A stretch of 46,176 nucleotides of DNA from Amanita rubescens (taxonomy: Eukaryota; Basidiomycota; Agaricomycetes; Agaricales; Amanitaceae): NCBI GenBank assembly GCA_015039365.1, contig WION01000417.1, positions 1 to 46,176 of the forward strand. The letters are read 5' to 3'. The translations under genes and the position numbers were made by a program. The notes under the pieces were generated by a model, which had not been told where the DNA came from, searched no databases, and saw only the letters and a list, made by a program, of their open reading frames with translations. Positions 21,439 to 32,849 of this stretch are shown piece after piece; position 1 is the stretch's first letter; each line of letters begins with the position of its first letter.

Positions 21439-21853
21439 CGATAGATGATGTTCTCCGGCAAACTCGACGAAATTATACTTAATAACCCCGAGAAATGATC
21501 TGATGAAGCGTAGAATGGATATGTACGGATTTCTTGCAAAACTATCGTTGTGTAAGGTAATTTGTTGTATATTGTCTATGTAGACGCAAAAGTTTTGGTG
21601 CTATTGACATCGACGCCGCTATTTAGTGTGAATCGCGCGTGACGCGTGACGCCCCGCTTGAATCTCGCTGTGGTCGCCGCGCGCGCTTCTGCCGCTCTTG
21701 CAATCGCACTGTTCTCGCAACCGCACTGTTCTCGCCGCCGCTTTGGGCTCGCCACGATACATCAGTGATCTGCCACCAACTCTTGCCGTTCTAGTTGAAG
21801 GTAGGCACTGTTGCCCAATGTGCCTTCCCTCCAAAACATTATAATAATTTGCC
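21439..21853. other. Intergenic GC-rich stretch
   Basis: No gene seen. It contains a 17-bp direct repeat (21705-21738) and CGCGTGACGCGTGACG near 21635-21650. Confidence 0.4.
21705..21738. repeat. 17-bp tandem repeat
   Basis: CGCACTGTTCTCGC followed by AAC, then the same 14 bases followed by CGC. Two copies only; function unknown. Confidence 0.6.
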
Positions 21854-22787
21854 ATGGCTTGTATTGCTGGCTCTGAGGGAACAATGGTCTCAATGGCAGC
21901 TTCGCAATCGACAACAAATTCCGCACCAGGTAAATCATATTATCTTTATATAGAGGTATCTAGACTAATTTCTTATAGAGTTCACATATAGCGGGTTCAC
22001 TGATCTGGTAGAGCAGATCCGAAACAACACTTCGGGTGATATCATCATCATAAACAACGTTTCTCTGGCGAATTTCGACCAAATTTCCTCAGAAAGGGAG
22101 GAAAGGGGTTTAGGGTTCCGGTTATCACTCTACATGGCTGATCCTGGATGACTCATTGTCACCATTCCCACTCGTGTTCATGAAGCACTTCATCTTTGCC
22201 TTAATGATTTAATTCGCTCGATAACTGTCAGAATGGGCACATCACTGTGGGACCTCCTCAGTGTGGGGGCCACAACATTTACCAATCTTGATGATGCTGG
22301 TGTTGTGAGGTCGCGGGGGGAAGGAGACTCTTGCCTACTGCCACTTGCACGCCAGCCTGACGGCTTTCCAACAGTAGTCATTGAAGCTGGCTTCACCCGA
22401 TCTTGGCATTCACTACAACAAAAAGCAAGGTGGTGGTTTGCCACCTCCCACTTCGGCGTCAAGATTGTCATCCTTGTAAAGTTTGATCGTGGGAGAATCA
22501 CCATTGAGAAGTGGAAGGCAGTTGAAGCAGTACCCCGGCCTGGAATGAGAACATGGGCACAAGCACCACAAGCAACTTGCATTCAAAGTATCCACATTAC
22601 CCGCCCTGGAAATGACCCTGCAAATCCAGCATCGTATACTGTAACTGCTCCCTTACACCTCGAATTTGTAGATGTTTACCTTCGACAACCAGTCGAGGAC
22701 CCGGGCCAACATGTACATGAAGGTGATATTGTTATTGACATCGCGCAGTTACAATCCTATGCTCTTACGTTATGGCGTTACTTTTAA
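21854..22787 (+). pseudogene. Uma2 / PD-(D/E)XK nuclease-like gene with one in-frame stop
   Basis: Two exons (21854-21929, 21979-22787) form one frame of 294 codons broken only by TGA at 22149-22151. The core reads GEGDSCLLPLARQPDGFPTVVIEAGFTRSWHSL, WWFATSHFGVKIVILVKF and ITIEKWKAVE. This GDS ... VxEhG ... hydrophobic-strand layout is the fold pattern of Uma2-type PD-(D/E)XK proteins, which mushroom genomes carry in many copies. The catalytic Lys is not obvious, so activity is doubtful even without the stop. The region 3' of the stop (ATG at 22233) could still be translated as a shorter protein holding the whole core. Assignment to the superfamily is by pattern, not by search. Confidence 0.65.
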
Positions 22788-23778
22788 TGAGTAGATGTTA
22801 TTTCCCATTGGTACAACAATATGATTAGATATATGGCCCTTCAAGTTGATATCTACAGTCAGATATACTATACACATCATTCACAATTCATGAATGAACC
22901 TCAGCAATCCACATGGCCATGGCCTATGGATCCAGAGACCGTGGATAAGTCAAATCCACTGATGATCATGAAAACCGCGTCACTGGCAGTAAGACCCGTT
23001 CCCTATAAGGAAAGTCAGAGATAATAATAATATATATAAATAGTATAGTATATACTCGTGTTTGGCCTTGTATCAACGCGTGAAACAGGCCAAGGGAAGA
23101 ATCTCAAGTACGCCTATGAATCATCAGTCCATGTTACGGAACTTTAGCTACCTCTGAATTGCATAAACGTTATCCGGAGTTGATGCACCGTTAACTTCAA
23201 GATGGAACTCGGGTCCGGCTCGTATCGGATGCTGGTGTACAACATGAGACAACACGCGCACACAACGAACGCCAAAACTAAGCCAAATCGGACCTAGTAG
23301 CCGCAGCTCAAGCCCTCTTGGGATTCTATAACATGTCGTATTTCAAGGCTCCTGAGGGAACTCCTTGTTTCAGCGTTATTCTTTTCGCGCTAACCAATTT
23401 TCCCCTCACCTGACGGTACTATACTTGCAGCTATCGTTTAAATTAACTCAAAACCCAAGTTATTTGCCATGTTTCCCCTGTCACAAACGCCACAAACCTG
23501 CAAGCTGATACTGCAACAGGACTTCTCCTTTGTGAATTACATCAAGGGCGCTTCCGCATGATCTACCAATTGCCGCTTTTGTCACATGTGGGCCAATGGT
23601 GGTTTCGCCGTCGACGTCGGTAGTATCAAATCCGTATTACCACGAAATATCATCCACGATGCAGGAAAATTGGATTGTCGCAGAGGTAAATATGCAACAA
23701 TAGAGATTTCATTTCTTACTAAAGGACAGGCGGCGAATCGCCGCTTTATGTCAGGAATCCTCCTCACCATCATTAAAG
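22788..23778. other. Intergenic, AT-rich, no gene seen
   Basis: It includes an AT-rich low-complexity patch (ATAATAATAATATATATAAA near 23024). Small open frames only, without motifs. Confidence 0.45.
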
Positions 23779-25630
23779 ATGACCAACCTTGACAGCACGC
23801 TAGGAATCACTTTTGTTGGTAATGTGTTGGCGGGTTGGTGAGTCCCAACCGCTCGTACCTTATTTGCTGATAACTGATAAAGGTATTATCAGCATGTATG
23901 GCATTGCGTCCGTCCAAGCGTATACCTATTTTAGAGGAAGACCTAGCGACACTATTTTTTTTCGAACATTGGTTAGTTTACAAGGAATAGTATCTTATGC
24001 ATCTGACACCTTTCTAGTTATTTCTTGTATGGTAAAATATTCCCGTGCAAACCGCAAGTGGTATCGCATTAATACCGTCAATGAAAGGCTGGCAGATACC
24101 ATCCAACTTATTTTCGTCACACATGCCTTGTATTACTATATGGTCACCAACTACGATAATCCCATTGCATTGTTGTACCCGGATTGGTACGTGCCAGACA
24201 GTGACATTATTGACAAAGTTCTGACTTCGCCGATCAAGGAGCATTCTCGTAAGATTCGTCATCGCTAATTAATAAATTACGCCTCAACTATCCGCCCGAA
24301 GTCGCAGGTTTTTGCTACGGTTAGTCTCCATGTTGCATCACTCAGCTCTGACTGATGGAGTTATTAGTGCATAAGCGGGGCCATTGTCCGGGGGTAAGTC
24401 TCAATTTTTTAGCTACCATGATATAAATTCTGAGGGATCCTCCAGTGTCTTCACCAGGCGCGTATGGTTACGTGAGTTTATAGTCACAATGGTCGTGTGC
24501 TCCTTGTCATATTTCGTAGTTACGGGCCGAAATAATCTTCTAGCTGGAGTTATCGTGCGTGGACCTCTTGCGAAACGTTCCCCAGCCATTCTCACAAATA
24601 ATGCCTTAGGCACTTGCTTCAATTTCTACATTGAGTGAGTCGTGATTAATATTCCTTGTTCCTGCCTAATGGCAAATCACCTAGTTTTTGGCTCTGGTAA
24701 GCACTTGACAGATTGAAAGCCACGTTTATTCATCACGTCGTATGAAGCATTTGCCATCAGCGGGTTCGTGCCCTCGTTTGGAATTGATCATCACGTCAAT
24801 CAACTACATCTTGGCAGCTTTTCCCTAATATTTGCTGATTTGCGGAACATCTCCGTAAGTGGACTATTTGTTTTGTTTCTCATGTCTAGACTTAGAACTG
24901 GCATATAGTATTTCTTGTACACTGCCCTTGCCAGCGGCGTGGCAGCGGATGTCTTGATTGCGACGTCTCTCTGTGTATCTTTATCCAGACGCCGAACGGG
25001 CTTCAAACGGTACGTAGGAACGTTCCCCAAGTCTAGAAGCGGAACATGAGACATTTTCCAGGACGAACTCTCTTATCAACGTGTTGATGCTCTATGCAAT
25101 AAACAGCAGTACGTTCTTGTGCTTTCGGCGCAGTTTCCTTGGAAACTCACACGTGCAACCATCTGTTCAATTAAGGCTTGCTCACTAGGTGAGTTCATTC
25201 ATTTACCTGCCGGATAACCCATGAACCATTGAGACAGCTTGTGCTCCATTGCGTCCTTAGTCACCTTCGCCCTTTGGCCAACGGAACTCATATATGTCGC
25301 TGTATTCTTCTTACAGAGCAAACGTGAGCCAGTTCAGTCCCGGTCATGAATTTCAGTCATATAACTGCCAAAACAGTGTATACCATTAGTCTCTTCGCAT
25401 CAATCAACAACCGAGAATACCTAAAAGAGAACTTGAAGGTTGAAGACGTCACGCACTCTCTGGCGGCAAAATTCAGCGCAGCCCATGAACAAGACGATCC
25501 CACGAAAACAGCTCAGGTATATCGCTCTCTGTGTCTGTTGGTCTGAATTATTGCTGAGTTCAACAAGTCCGTGATGGTTACCATAGAACACCAGGTCGAG
25601 GTTGTCGGACTCGAAAAAGATGAATCCTGA
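23779..25630 (+). CDS. DUF6534 multi-pass membrane protein
   Basis: Start MTNLDSTLGITFVGNVLAG; then YGIASVQAYTYFRGRPSD, WLADTIQLIFVTHALYYYMVTNYDNP, VFTRRVWLLTGRNNLLAGVIALAS, the family core FLYTALASGVAADVLIATSLC followed by SLSRRRTGFKRTNSLINVLMLYAINS, then LLTSLCSIASLVTFALWPTELIYVAVFFLQSKLY and FASINNREYLKEN. This is the seven-helix DUF6534 family abundant in mushroom fungi; function unknown. Supported exons include 23779-23837, 23893-23971, a 14-nt micro-exon 24018-24031 and 24088-24186. The segment 24187-24447 (the loop before VFTRRVW) could not be spliced in phase: a WSIL...VFAT...LLVH path is suggestive but needs a non-GT donor. The gene may therefore be intact with an unseen exon, or newly broken there. 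Confidence 0.75.
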
Positions 25631-25828
25631 GAATATTTCAGATTTGGTTTCTCATGGGTTAACCCGCTTGCTACTGGGAGCACATGCTGCATTAACGTTA
25701 TAGGCCCGAGTAATTCATTTCAAACGATGTCACTCCTTTGATGTAAAGTATTGTTCGGGCGCAAAAAAGTGTGATTATGACACGTGAAATCGAAAGGTCT
25801 ACTCGTTAACCGAATCCCCAACCGTCTG

Positions 25829-27466
25829 TTAATCTTCCGTGCGCCAATCGTATGATTCTCGAGCCTTTCCGCTGGAGCCGCCTGACTTGTTTAATTCACG
25901 AGCCATCGTCTCTTGACGAAGTTTGCGTTGGCGCTTGATCATCTCCTTCCTAAGCTGGCATTGTATAGAAGGGGATGGACTTGGGCCAAACAGTGCACTC
26001 TGGTGTCGGGACCTTGAAGTGCGTTTGTTCGGTGCAGCCTTCGACAGTCCTTCAATCCGGCCGGTTGCCATAGATGCGATTTTAGTTGTGCCACGGCGAG
26101 ACTTCTTTATCGCTGCTGCAAAGATGTCATTCCCATCTAGCTTGACTGGCCGAGAAAAGCGCCGAGAAACGGGCTTCACGGAGGGCGCCGAGAATTTGCG
26201 ATAGTCCCAGACAGATTCACGATTGAAGATATTCCGCGCGTCTTGCCCGTCTTGCTCACCATCATCGGCTCTCATAACTGAGAATACTTTTTTCACAAAA
26301 GACACGTCCCAGATCTCATTTTCAGTGCCCAATCCACTTTGCATTTTTGTCGACTGGAGGGGACTCATGTTCTTACTAACAGATGATTTGTCTTGGGGTG
26401 CGAGCAATAGGGATGCGGTGACATGATTAGTAAAAGGGATCCCTTTCGTGCGTGACCTGTGTTCTCGTAATGGCAAGCCTGCAGTCCCAGGACGCCTAGC
26501 AGAGACAGCTTTGGATTGGGCCGGGGCCACCGGCCCCTGCTGTTTCAGTGACAGTCCCTGATCAAGAGAGCAAGAGCGTTCAAGGCAACCCGAAACTTGC
26601 TCCGAGATATAAATGTTCGACTTTGTTCGGGACAACTGGAGTTCCGAGGCAACCGCGACGGTAGACACCCTTCTATGCGCCTTCGCCGTCGCAGGGAGAT
26701 CGCTGGAAGGGGCAACGCCTAGCGATAACGTCATCATAGGAGATAGACACTTGAAGGGCAACGGATTGCGTTCCTTGAGCAGGACACCTTTGATCCTGTT
26801 GGCATTGACGTATCTCGAGTCTCGATGATTTGCAATAAAATTTGACAGGCTTTTATTTTCTGGTGCGGACATGATTTCTCTACTTTCGAGTACCACGATG
26901 GATCGTCGAGCGTTGGCGATAGTTATACCAGATTCCACGGAAGGCGCACTAGGAGCTGTTGCAAAGGAACATAGGGAACCCTCGGAAAGCCGGCGGTCCG
27001 TAGTAATACCGCAGACGATGGGATCTCCTGATACGCTGCGGGCATCGCCGCTAGTACGTATGGTGGATGACAAGGAGGACCCAGAAGAGCGAGAAGTCAC
27101 GGCTGGCCTACGAGGAGTCGAGTCTGCATTGGGCGGGGTGTACGCGCATAGCGTGCTAGCTCTTGCACGTCTGAAGCATGGCGTTGGCGTGACTGGGGTT
27201 GCAGGCGACGCTGGAACGACCACGTTAGATATGCTCCAGAGTATATTGAATGAAAGAAATAGACCATCTAATCGTGGATCACAGGGGCTTTCGCCACCTT
27301 CGAGATCTATCACAGACCGTCGTTTTTCACCCCGAGATTTAGGAGTAGTAGGAAAGTATTCGCCGGGTCGGAAGTTGAGAGAACGTAGATATAAAATGAG
27401 CGTCCAGAATAGTGTAATTAAAGAATGAATCAAGGTTTTCCATGTTCTTGCAAATAGCGATGCCAT
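25829..27466 (-). CDS. Membrane-anchored low-complexity protein, unknown
   Basis: An open frame of 545 codons with no family I recognise. The N-terminus has a membrane segment (LIHSLITLFWTLILYL, about residues 13-28), followed by a Ser/Pro/Thr/Arg-rich, probably disordered body and a basic end (RKEMIKRQRKLRQETMARELN) likely to be helical. Positions 27211-27264 look like a 54-nt intron in phase: GTCTAT donor, TCTAAC branch site, TTCCAG acceptor. Removing it deletes a hydrophobic stretch (FLSFNILWSISNVVV) and leaves 527 aa. The protein may thus have one membrane helix, not two. Confidence 0.65.
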   Translation of the reverse strand: MASLFARTWKTLIHSLITLFWTLILYLRSLNFRPGEYFPTTPKSRGEKRRSVIDLEGGESPCDPRLDGLFLSFNILWSISNVVVPASPATPVTPTPCFRRARASTLCAYTPPNADSTPRRPAVTSRSSGSSLSSTIRTSGDARSVSGDPIVCGITTDRRLSEGSLCSFATAPSAPSVESGITIANARRSIVVLESREIMSAPENKSLSNFIANHRDSRYVNANRIKGVLLKERNPLPFKCLSPMMTLSLGVAPSSDLPATAKAHRRVSTVAVASELQLSRTKSNIYISEQVSGCLERSCSLDQGLSLKQQGPVAPAQSKAVSARRPGTAGLPLREHRSRTKGIPFTNHVTASLLLAPQDKSSVSKNMSPLQSTKMQSGLGTENEIWDVSFVKKVFSVMRADDGEQDGQDARNIFNRESVWDYRKFSAPSVKPVSRRFSRPVKLDGNDIFAAAIKKSRRGTTKIASMATGRIEGLSKAAPNKRTSRSRHQSALFGPSPSPSIQCQLRKEMIKRQRKLRQETMARELNKSGGSSGKARESYDWRTED

Positions 27467-29067
27467 TGTGAATGAGAGAACGAAGCAGAGGTGAGTGAGA
27501 CGCTGCAGTGTGGCTGACGTCGACTGTCACTGGACACGCCAATCCTTGGTTCCCTATTCATACTATAAACTTGAATACCGATATATGCACGCTATTTATC
27601 GTCGTGATTGACTTATACTACGCATCTGATAGAATTACTACGTCCTTTCCGTGACCAAGAGCCACAAAACCCAAAAACACACCCGTGCTTCCATGGGCTG
27701 AAAAACTAAGTTTGCTCGGTATCATGTCGAGGGTTGCCACTTAGATCGGGATCGACAGGCTTTGGCCTTAAAAATTAATGAATTGCTTCTCAGTTGGCCT
27801 TCCATTTCTTCGAAACAGTCCTAGCTGATGGAGGAGTCCTGGACTCCTGGTCAGGTATGATGATCATTAAATTGGAGAGCCATGGCAAGCATTCGATGTG
27901 GAGTCAAACTCGTGTGCTTTTCATGAATGAATCTAGATCCAGAATGGGGTCCTCAGCTGTAAAGCTGCGCTCGTTTTTGCTCGCTGTTCCCGGACGTCCT
28001 CGGAACCACGATCGTCGGCTTTGAGATTTGATGCTCTAATTCAGCATCTAATTTCGGCAGCAGAGCTGGGATGAGTCCCAGAACGGACGAGCTGATGACG
28101 TTTGCCCATACGGATTGAGAAACGTCACATGTGCAGTGCCCTATGCACGTTGTGCAACTTGCTTTGCTTCGATTTTGGTAGTCGAATCAGGAGCACGATA
28201 GGACATCAAAATCACGCTTCAACCGAGGGTGGTCTTTGAAGACTTTCTAGAGCTAGTTTCATCTTGCGAATGCCTGAGCGTTATTCATGGCCACTCTTAA
28301 CTTTAGTCGATCTTTTATTCTGAGTGATTTATGAAGAGGGAGATGGATCTATTTGGAGATGGACATACATGAACTTGTAAAGGTCTTAATAAGACAGTGT
28401 TTAGTGTATCAGTGCGCCGCTGGGAACATGTTGACTTGTTCATTAGGTTAATGTAACGCAAGTTCTTATCTAGTCCAGACTCCAGGTCATCGCAGTTACA
28501 TTGGCCGCAACCGCGTATTCCCATCATACTTGCGGGGTTGGAGGCTACTGTAGGTCTTTCAAAGGCCTCTTGCAGTGCCTCTACGATGTATAATAGTTAT
28601 CTGGTATAGGTCAGAGGCGTAGAGCGATCGTCACCTGGTTGCCCCTCTCCAACTGAGTCCAACCTTGTTGGTAGCCGGCTTGGATTATGATCTAGTATTT
28701 TCCTTCCCAGGACGAACCTTTTCCGGTGCTTGACTGAGCCGCAGCCGCATTGACAAACCTTCAAATGTGAGGTGAAGAACTGGCCAAGAGTCACGGTAAC
28801 GACGTCACATTATGAATATGATGTAATGTTTGATGATGGCAGGCGCAGGTGAGATCGAGTGCGGCGCTTGTCAAGCTGGACATGAATACTTTTTATTATT
28901 GTTTTCTAAAGTGCTACCGAGTTGAGGCCGTTGAGGGCCCATCTGTTTGTCTCCGGGCCAAGCAACCAAACGATTCCCGCTTCAAGATTCATCGAGACGC
29001 CGTCGATTGTTCCAACATAGCTCAACCATTACTTGCCTTTTCACTTGGCCATAAACCAACGGCCAAT
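27467..29067. other. Gene-poor stretch
   Basis: No supported gene in 1.6 kb. It contains an inverted repeat GGAGTCC-T-GGACTCC near 27823-27837 and only short motif-free open frames on both strands. Confidence 0.45.
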
Positions 29068-29940
29068 ATGGGCTCCGCCGCACAATCTATCCCCTTGGAT
29101 AACATTAGCGAGATCTTTGCATACTTGTCCACGCCGCTGTCCGTAAGCCACCACGGCCGCTGGGAGTTTCCCTGGTACATCGGTCATATTTACTTGTCGT
29201 GGCGTGATTTAAGTTATATCTTGCTCGTTTTTCACTCGAGAAATAGTCTCTGTGGACAACGTATCCCTGGGGCGCTACCCCGGTCATCCACAATTACCGC
29301 CTCAAAGCCTACCGTACGGTGGCGCGACGTGTCATTCGCTCCCGCGAACCCAAAATACCAGCATTGTCTTTGAAGATTAATAACTGTCTTCCAGGGTTAC
29401 GATCGCTCACACTGATCAAGGTTTTCCCTCAAAAGCTGAATCTAGAGAGGCCAGTAATTAGGGAAGCGGACCGTAACAGTGACATTTCACCTTACAACGC
29501 TTGAAGGTTCTGGTATTATTTTAACTGGACCTCCTAGATCATCATGTGAACTTTGGTCCCTCAGGCTGGGAGAATGTTCCGGCAAACTGGAATCCTTTTT
29601 TATTTTCATCCAGCGTTCCTGTCAAATAGAAGCATTACACCTCCTAACGTGTTCACACGACCAGTCGGCGCTTGTCCCCAGCTCCGTTCTCCGAGGGTTG
29701 TGTATCTACAGAGTCAAGATGATCACTTTCTGGTATTATCTCATTTGACGGATAAACGATCTGTACACGTTCAACAACTTCAGGAGCTTGTTATAGTTAA
29801 CTTGAGGGGGTTTGGGGGCTCTCACTGGTACTCTGAACTGAGGGAGCTACGTGAATCGCTTGGTGTTCGGTCCGAGCTTGGGGCTACAATCACGACGACC
29901 TGGACAACCGTATCTGCGGTTATCTGCAGCGGCGACTGAT
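29068..29940 (+). pseudogene. F-box / leucine-rich protein relic
   Basis: Starts with a mushroom-type F-box (SIPLDNISEIFAYL, then WYIGHIYLSWRDL). The expected continuation SLWTTYPWGATPVIHNYRLKA is present but in another reading frame after a gap that cannot be closed by a phase-correct GT-AG intron. LRR-like pieces follow in yet other frames (LRLGECSGKLESFFIFIQRS, then LRELRESLGV ... ITTTW, the usual C-terminal pattern of these proteins). The pieces are collinear, so this is a decayed gene rather than chance similarity. Confidence 0.6.
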
Positions 29941-30174
29941 CAATCAACATAGGACTCTTTTCTTTCTGAATGTGGATTTGGAGTTGGCTTATTGAATTAT
30001 TCTGTACAACATAATCACGATACCTGTGTAAGAAAAGCTAACGGCGCATGCAATTCGGTATTCTATCTGTATATTTCGGATCCCCAGACGCAATCGCTAG
30101 TGATAACACACACGTCTGTTGGTCCGACATGTGCCCAAACAATAAAAAATGTGGCATAATTCCAGCGCCGATGA

Positions 30175-30646
30175 CTAGCGGAGAGTATTCGGAGCAGGAG
30201 AGGGGGACTGGGGCACATTTATGTCACCATTAATAATATCCTGAATCGCCGCTTCCAACGCGTCAACTCGACTCGACATTTGGTTCACTACATTCAGTCT
30301 GTCAACCTCTCATGCATACCAACACAACTGATGCACTCACTTCTATCGAGGATTTGATTCGACATTTCATCAAAATTGGCGTTCAGTCGCTCAAGCAAGC
30401 TCTCAACCTTGGGACGACAAAAAAAACTCAACATCATATAACCCAGATAGTAAACAGTATGCGCACGAAAGCAGTCAATTCATGTGGGCTGGAAATATCA
30501 TTTGGTGCAATCGTACCAACTTTTGTGGCATTGGAATTCATCTGCTTTCCCGATGATGTGGGCGTCCTGTCCTTATCTCCTTCGGCTGGTTTTGACGGCG
30601 TAGAGACGTTTAGAGGTAAGGCGGAGGAGGACATGGTGGACCACAA
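30175..30646 (-). CDS. Heat-shock factor-binding protein 1-like coiled coil
   Basis: Three exons (30467-30646, 30341-30407, 30175-30287) give 119 aa, or 115 aa from the second Met. The N-terminal 55 residues are Ser/Pro/Thr-rich. The C-terminal part is a heptad coiled coil, HELTAFVESLLERLNANF then DEMSNQILDRMNQMSSRVDALEAAIQDIING, which matches the HSBP1 core (LTxxVxxLLxxxxxxFxxMSxQIxxRIDxMSxRxDxLE). HSBP1 relatives form small oligomers that bind heat-shock factor and act in WASH-complex assembly. The intron 2 acceptor was placed at 30288 because only it gives RMNQMSSR in phase. Confidence 0.85.
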
Positions 30647-32849
30647 GCGCGTAGGTCCGAAATAAACAACGACAAATATATCTAATCACGATTGGCTCCA
30701 ACTGTCAACGTGTCAACGTTCAACGTTCAACTACGCATCCGAAATTAACTAGGACAGTACTCAAGCAGAAGTACTGATTCATGAGACCTTGAGGCATCAA
30801 TAGGATGTTTTGACATTCAACGACACACTGATCTCATGATAAACGTCATTGTCAGTCTATTAAATGAATGAGTGTGAGGAGCGGGACTTCCGGCTTTCGA
30901 CGCAACGCTGATAATATCAACTGTCGCGGGAAAAAACGAGGCGAAATTCATGTTCCTTCCTATACGTCATTCCGAGTTCAAGCTCAAGCTCTTGAAGCCA
31001 TGTGAATTGGCTTGTCGAAAACGTCATTAATATGTTGAATTATCTCGACAAGCTTGAAGTGTATGTCCCAGTTTTGACTCAGCATGACGCATTGTCATAT
31101 AGCTTGATTTTTTCATTTACATTTTTTCATTCGATGAACTGTCTGTAAGTACGATTGATTTGGGCAACAGTCTCGACATACAAGGTAATCTATATGAGAA
31201 CGCACATGCGCGATGAAGTCGGATGTTCCTGCCGATATATGCAGAGATAAGCTCCCAATGGGACTACAAGATAAATGTGGGACTACTCATGATCATCGAC
31301 TTTATCGCCCTTGGTTAGCGGACATTACCTCCTCGCATATTAAGCCGATGAGCGAAAAGCCCTTCTTGCAACCACCAACGGGGATTTAGTTCAATAAGAT
31401 GAAAACCAGATGACTAGAGTCCCTGAAGAAGCGTCAGCCCGTAGGGTTCGTCAACTTGCGCGGGAGATCAAAAATAGCTCTGGACATAACGGATAAACAA
31501 CGTTGGTCTAAAACATAGAAGTTAAACCGTATGAGTGTCGTGAGGCCACTTCTGTATCTAGTAGTGAGAAGAACATGCTCACCGACAGTGACCGATTGGC
31601 AAATATAAGCGTAGCAAAAATAGATGATCTAGGCGATGAAACACCGCAACGTTGGCCACCAGGTTCTCGTGCTGCACTGCTGACCGGTGGCGCGTTCCAG
31701 CCGATCGGATAGCGCATGAGAACCTCGAAAGATAACACATCATGTTGCCTAGAAGGAGAACAGCTGTCGGTTGCGGGCAGGTTGTCCTTTTCGTGATAGA
31801 TGTGCATTATCGAGATAGGCACAGCGGAACGAACACCCCCGTATACCATGGGTTGGCTCCGTGGCCATTTGGCCGTATAACCGTAAGAGGAAGGCTCTAA
31901 TGACGATACAATGCCGTACCTGCGTTCAGATTATATCTTCGTGACATACGATCTTCACATGGTGAGGGAATAAAGACTCATCTGAATCGATTATCTTCAT
32001 AATTGTGCATCATCGGGCATCGCCATGTTGTTGTATTGTGCAACATTCTTGTTCTGGGTTTGCAAAGGTTGCTCCTTATTCATGCTAGACGGCACCTCAG
32101 CCGAAATATAGTACACGCCTGCCACCAGGTGTGCCTGTATTCAATTTGACAAGTAGATCATAGAACTGCTATACGGGCTAGAATCAACTAATTAGAATGA
32201 TTTGTGTTGCACCCTGGATGACTCATTCCAGTCGAAATCAGAAAATGTCATAATTAGGTCAGACCTATTGAAATGCTTCAGAAGATGAGGGGTTCACTTT
32301 TCTTGAGATAGATCTATGAGTCAGCTCGCCAGGTTAGATATTGTCCGCGGCTTGCCAGCCTGAGACGGCGTGGCAATGATGGCCCATAGTGAAACTCCGT
32401 AGCAATGACGGCACCGCGCCTAGTCCGAGTCGGAACTTCAAAACTTCAACATCAGCCCCAGTGGCCTGCGGGCCGCGGCATGAACGTTCCAACTGCTTTG
32501 TCTTTGCAATTCAAAGATAAGGTAAAGCATCACGCCTTATGCGCATGGCAAGTCTTCTGATATAATAACGCGTATTTCAATGAAAAGAGACGACCACGAA
32601 ATACCCATAATATCCTGATTTTTACCGCCAGTAGGACGCGGTATCATCCAGTTCTTTGATATAGCGTATCGCGTCTTCTGCCATAGGAACATATCGATCA
32701 TATGGAAATACAATGCAATAACCTGGGTAATCTACGCACATGTTCGAGTTCCTTGGTTGCGTCATAACTGATTATTTTCACATAGGCTGGGTATCGTCAT
32801 ATCGTCAGTAATAAAGTTATATGGTTTAAGTTATGTTGACAACTGATAG
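30647..32849. other. Gene-poor stretch upstream of HSBP1-like gene
   Basis: No supported gene in 2.2 kb. Repeated TCAAC pentamers (five in about 30 bp) stand at 30704-30731, within the presumed HSBP1 promoter. The 113-codon minus-strand frame at 31508-31849 has no motif I can name. Confidence 0.4.

Noticed and set aside
26871..27428. 185-codon plus-strand open frame opposite the membrane-anchored protein gene
   Set aside because: Shadow of the longer minus-strand frame; no motif, and it starts inside that coding region.
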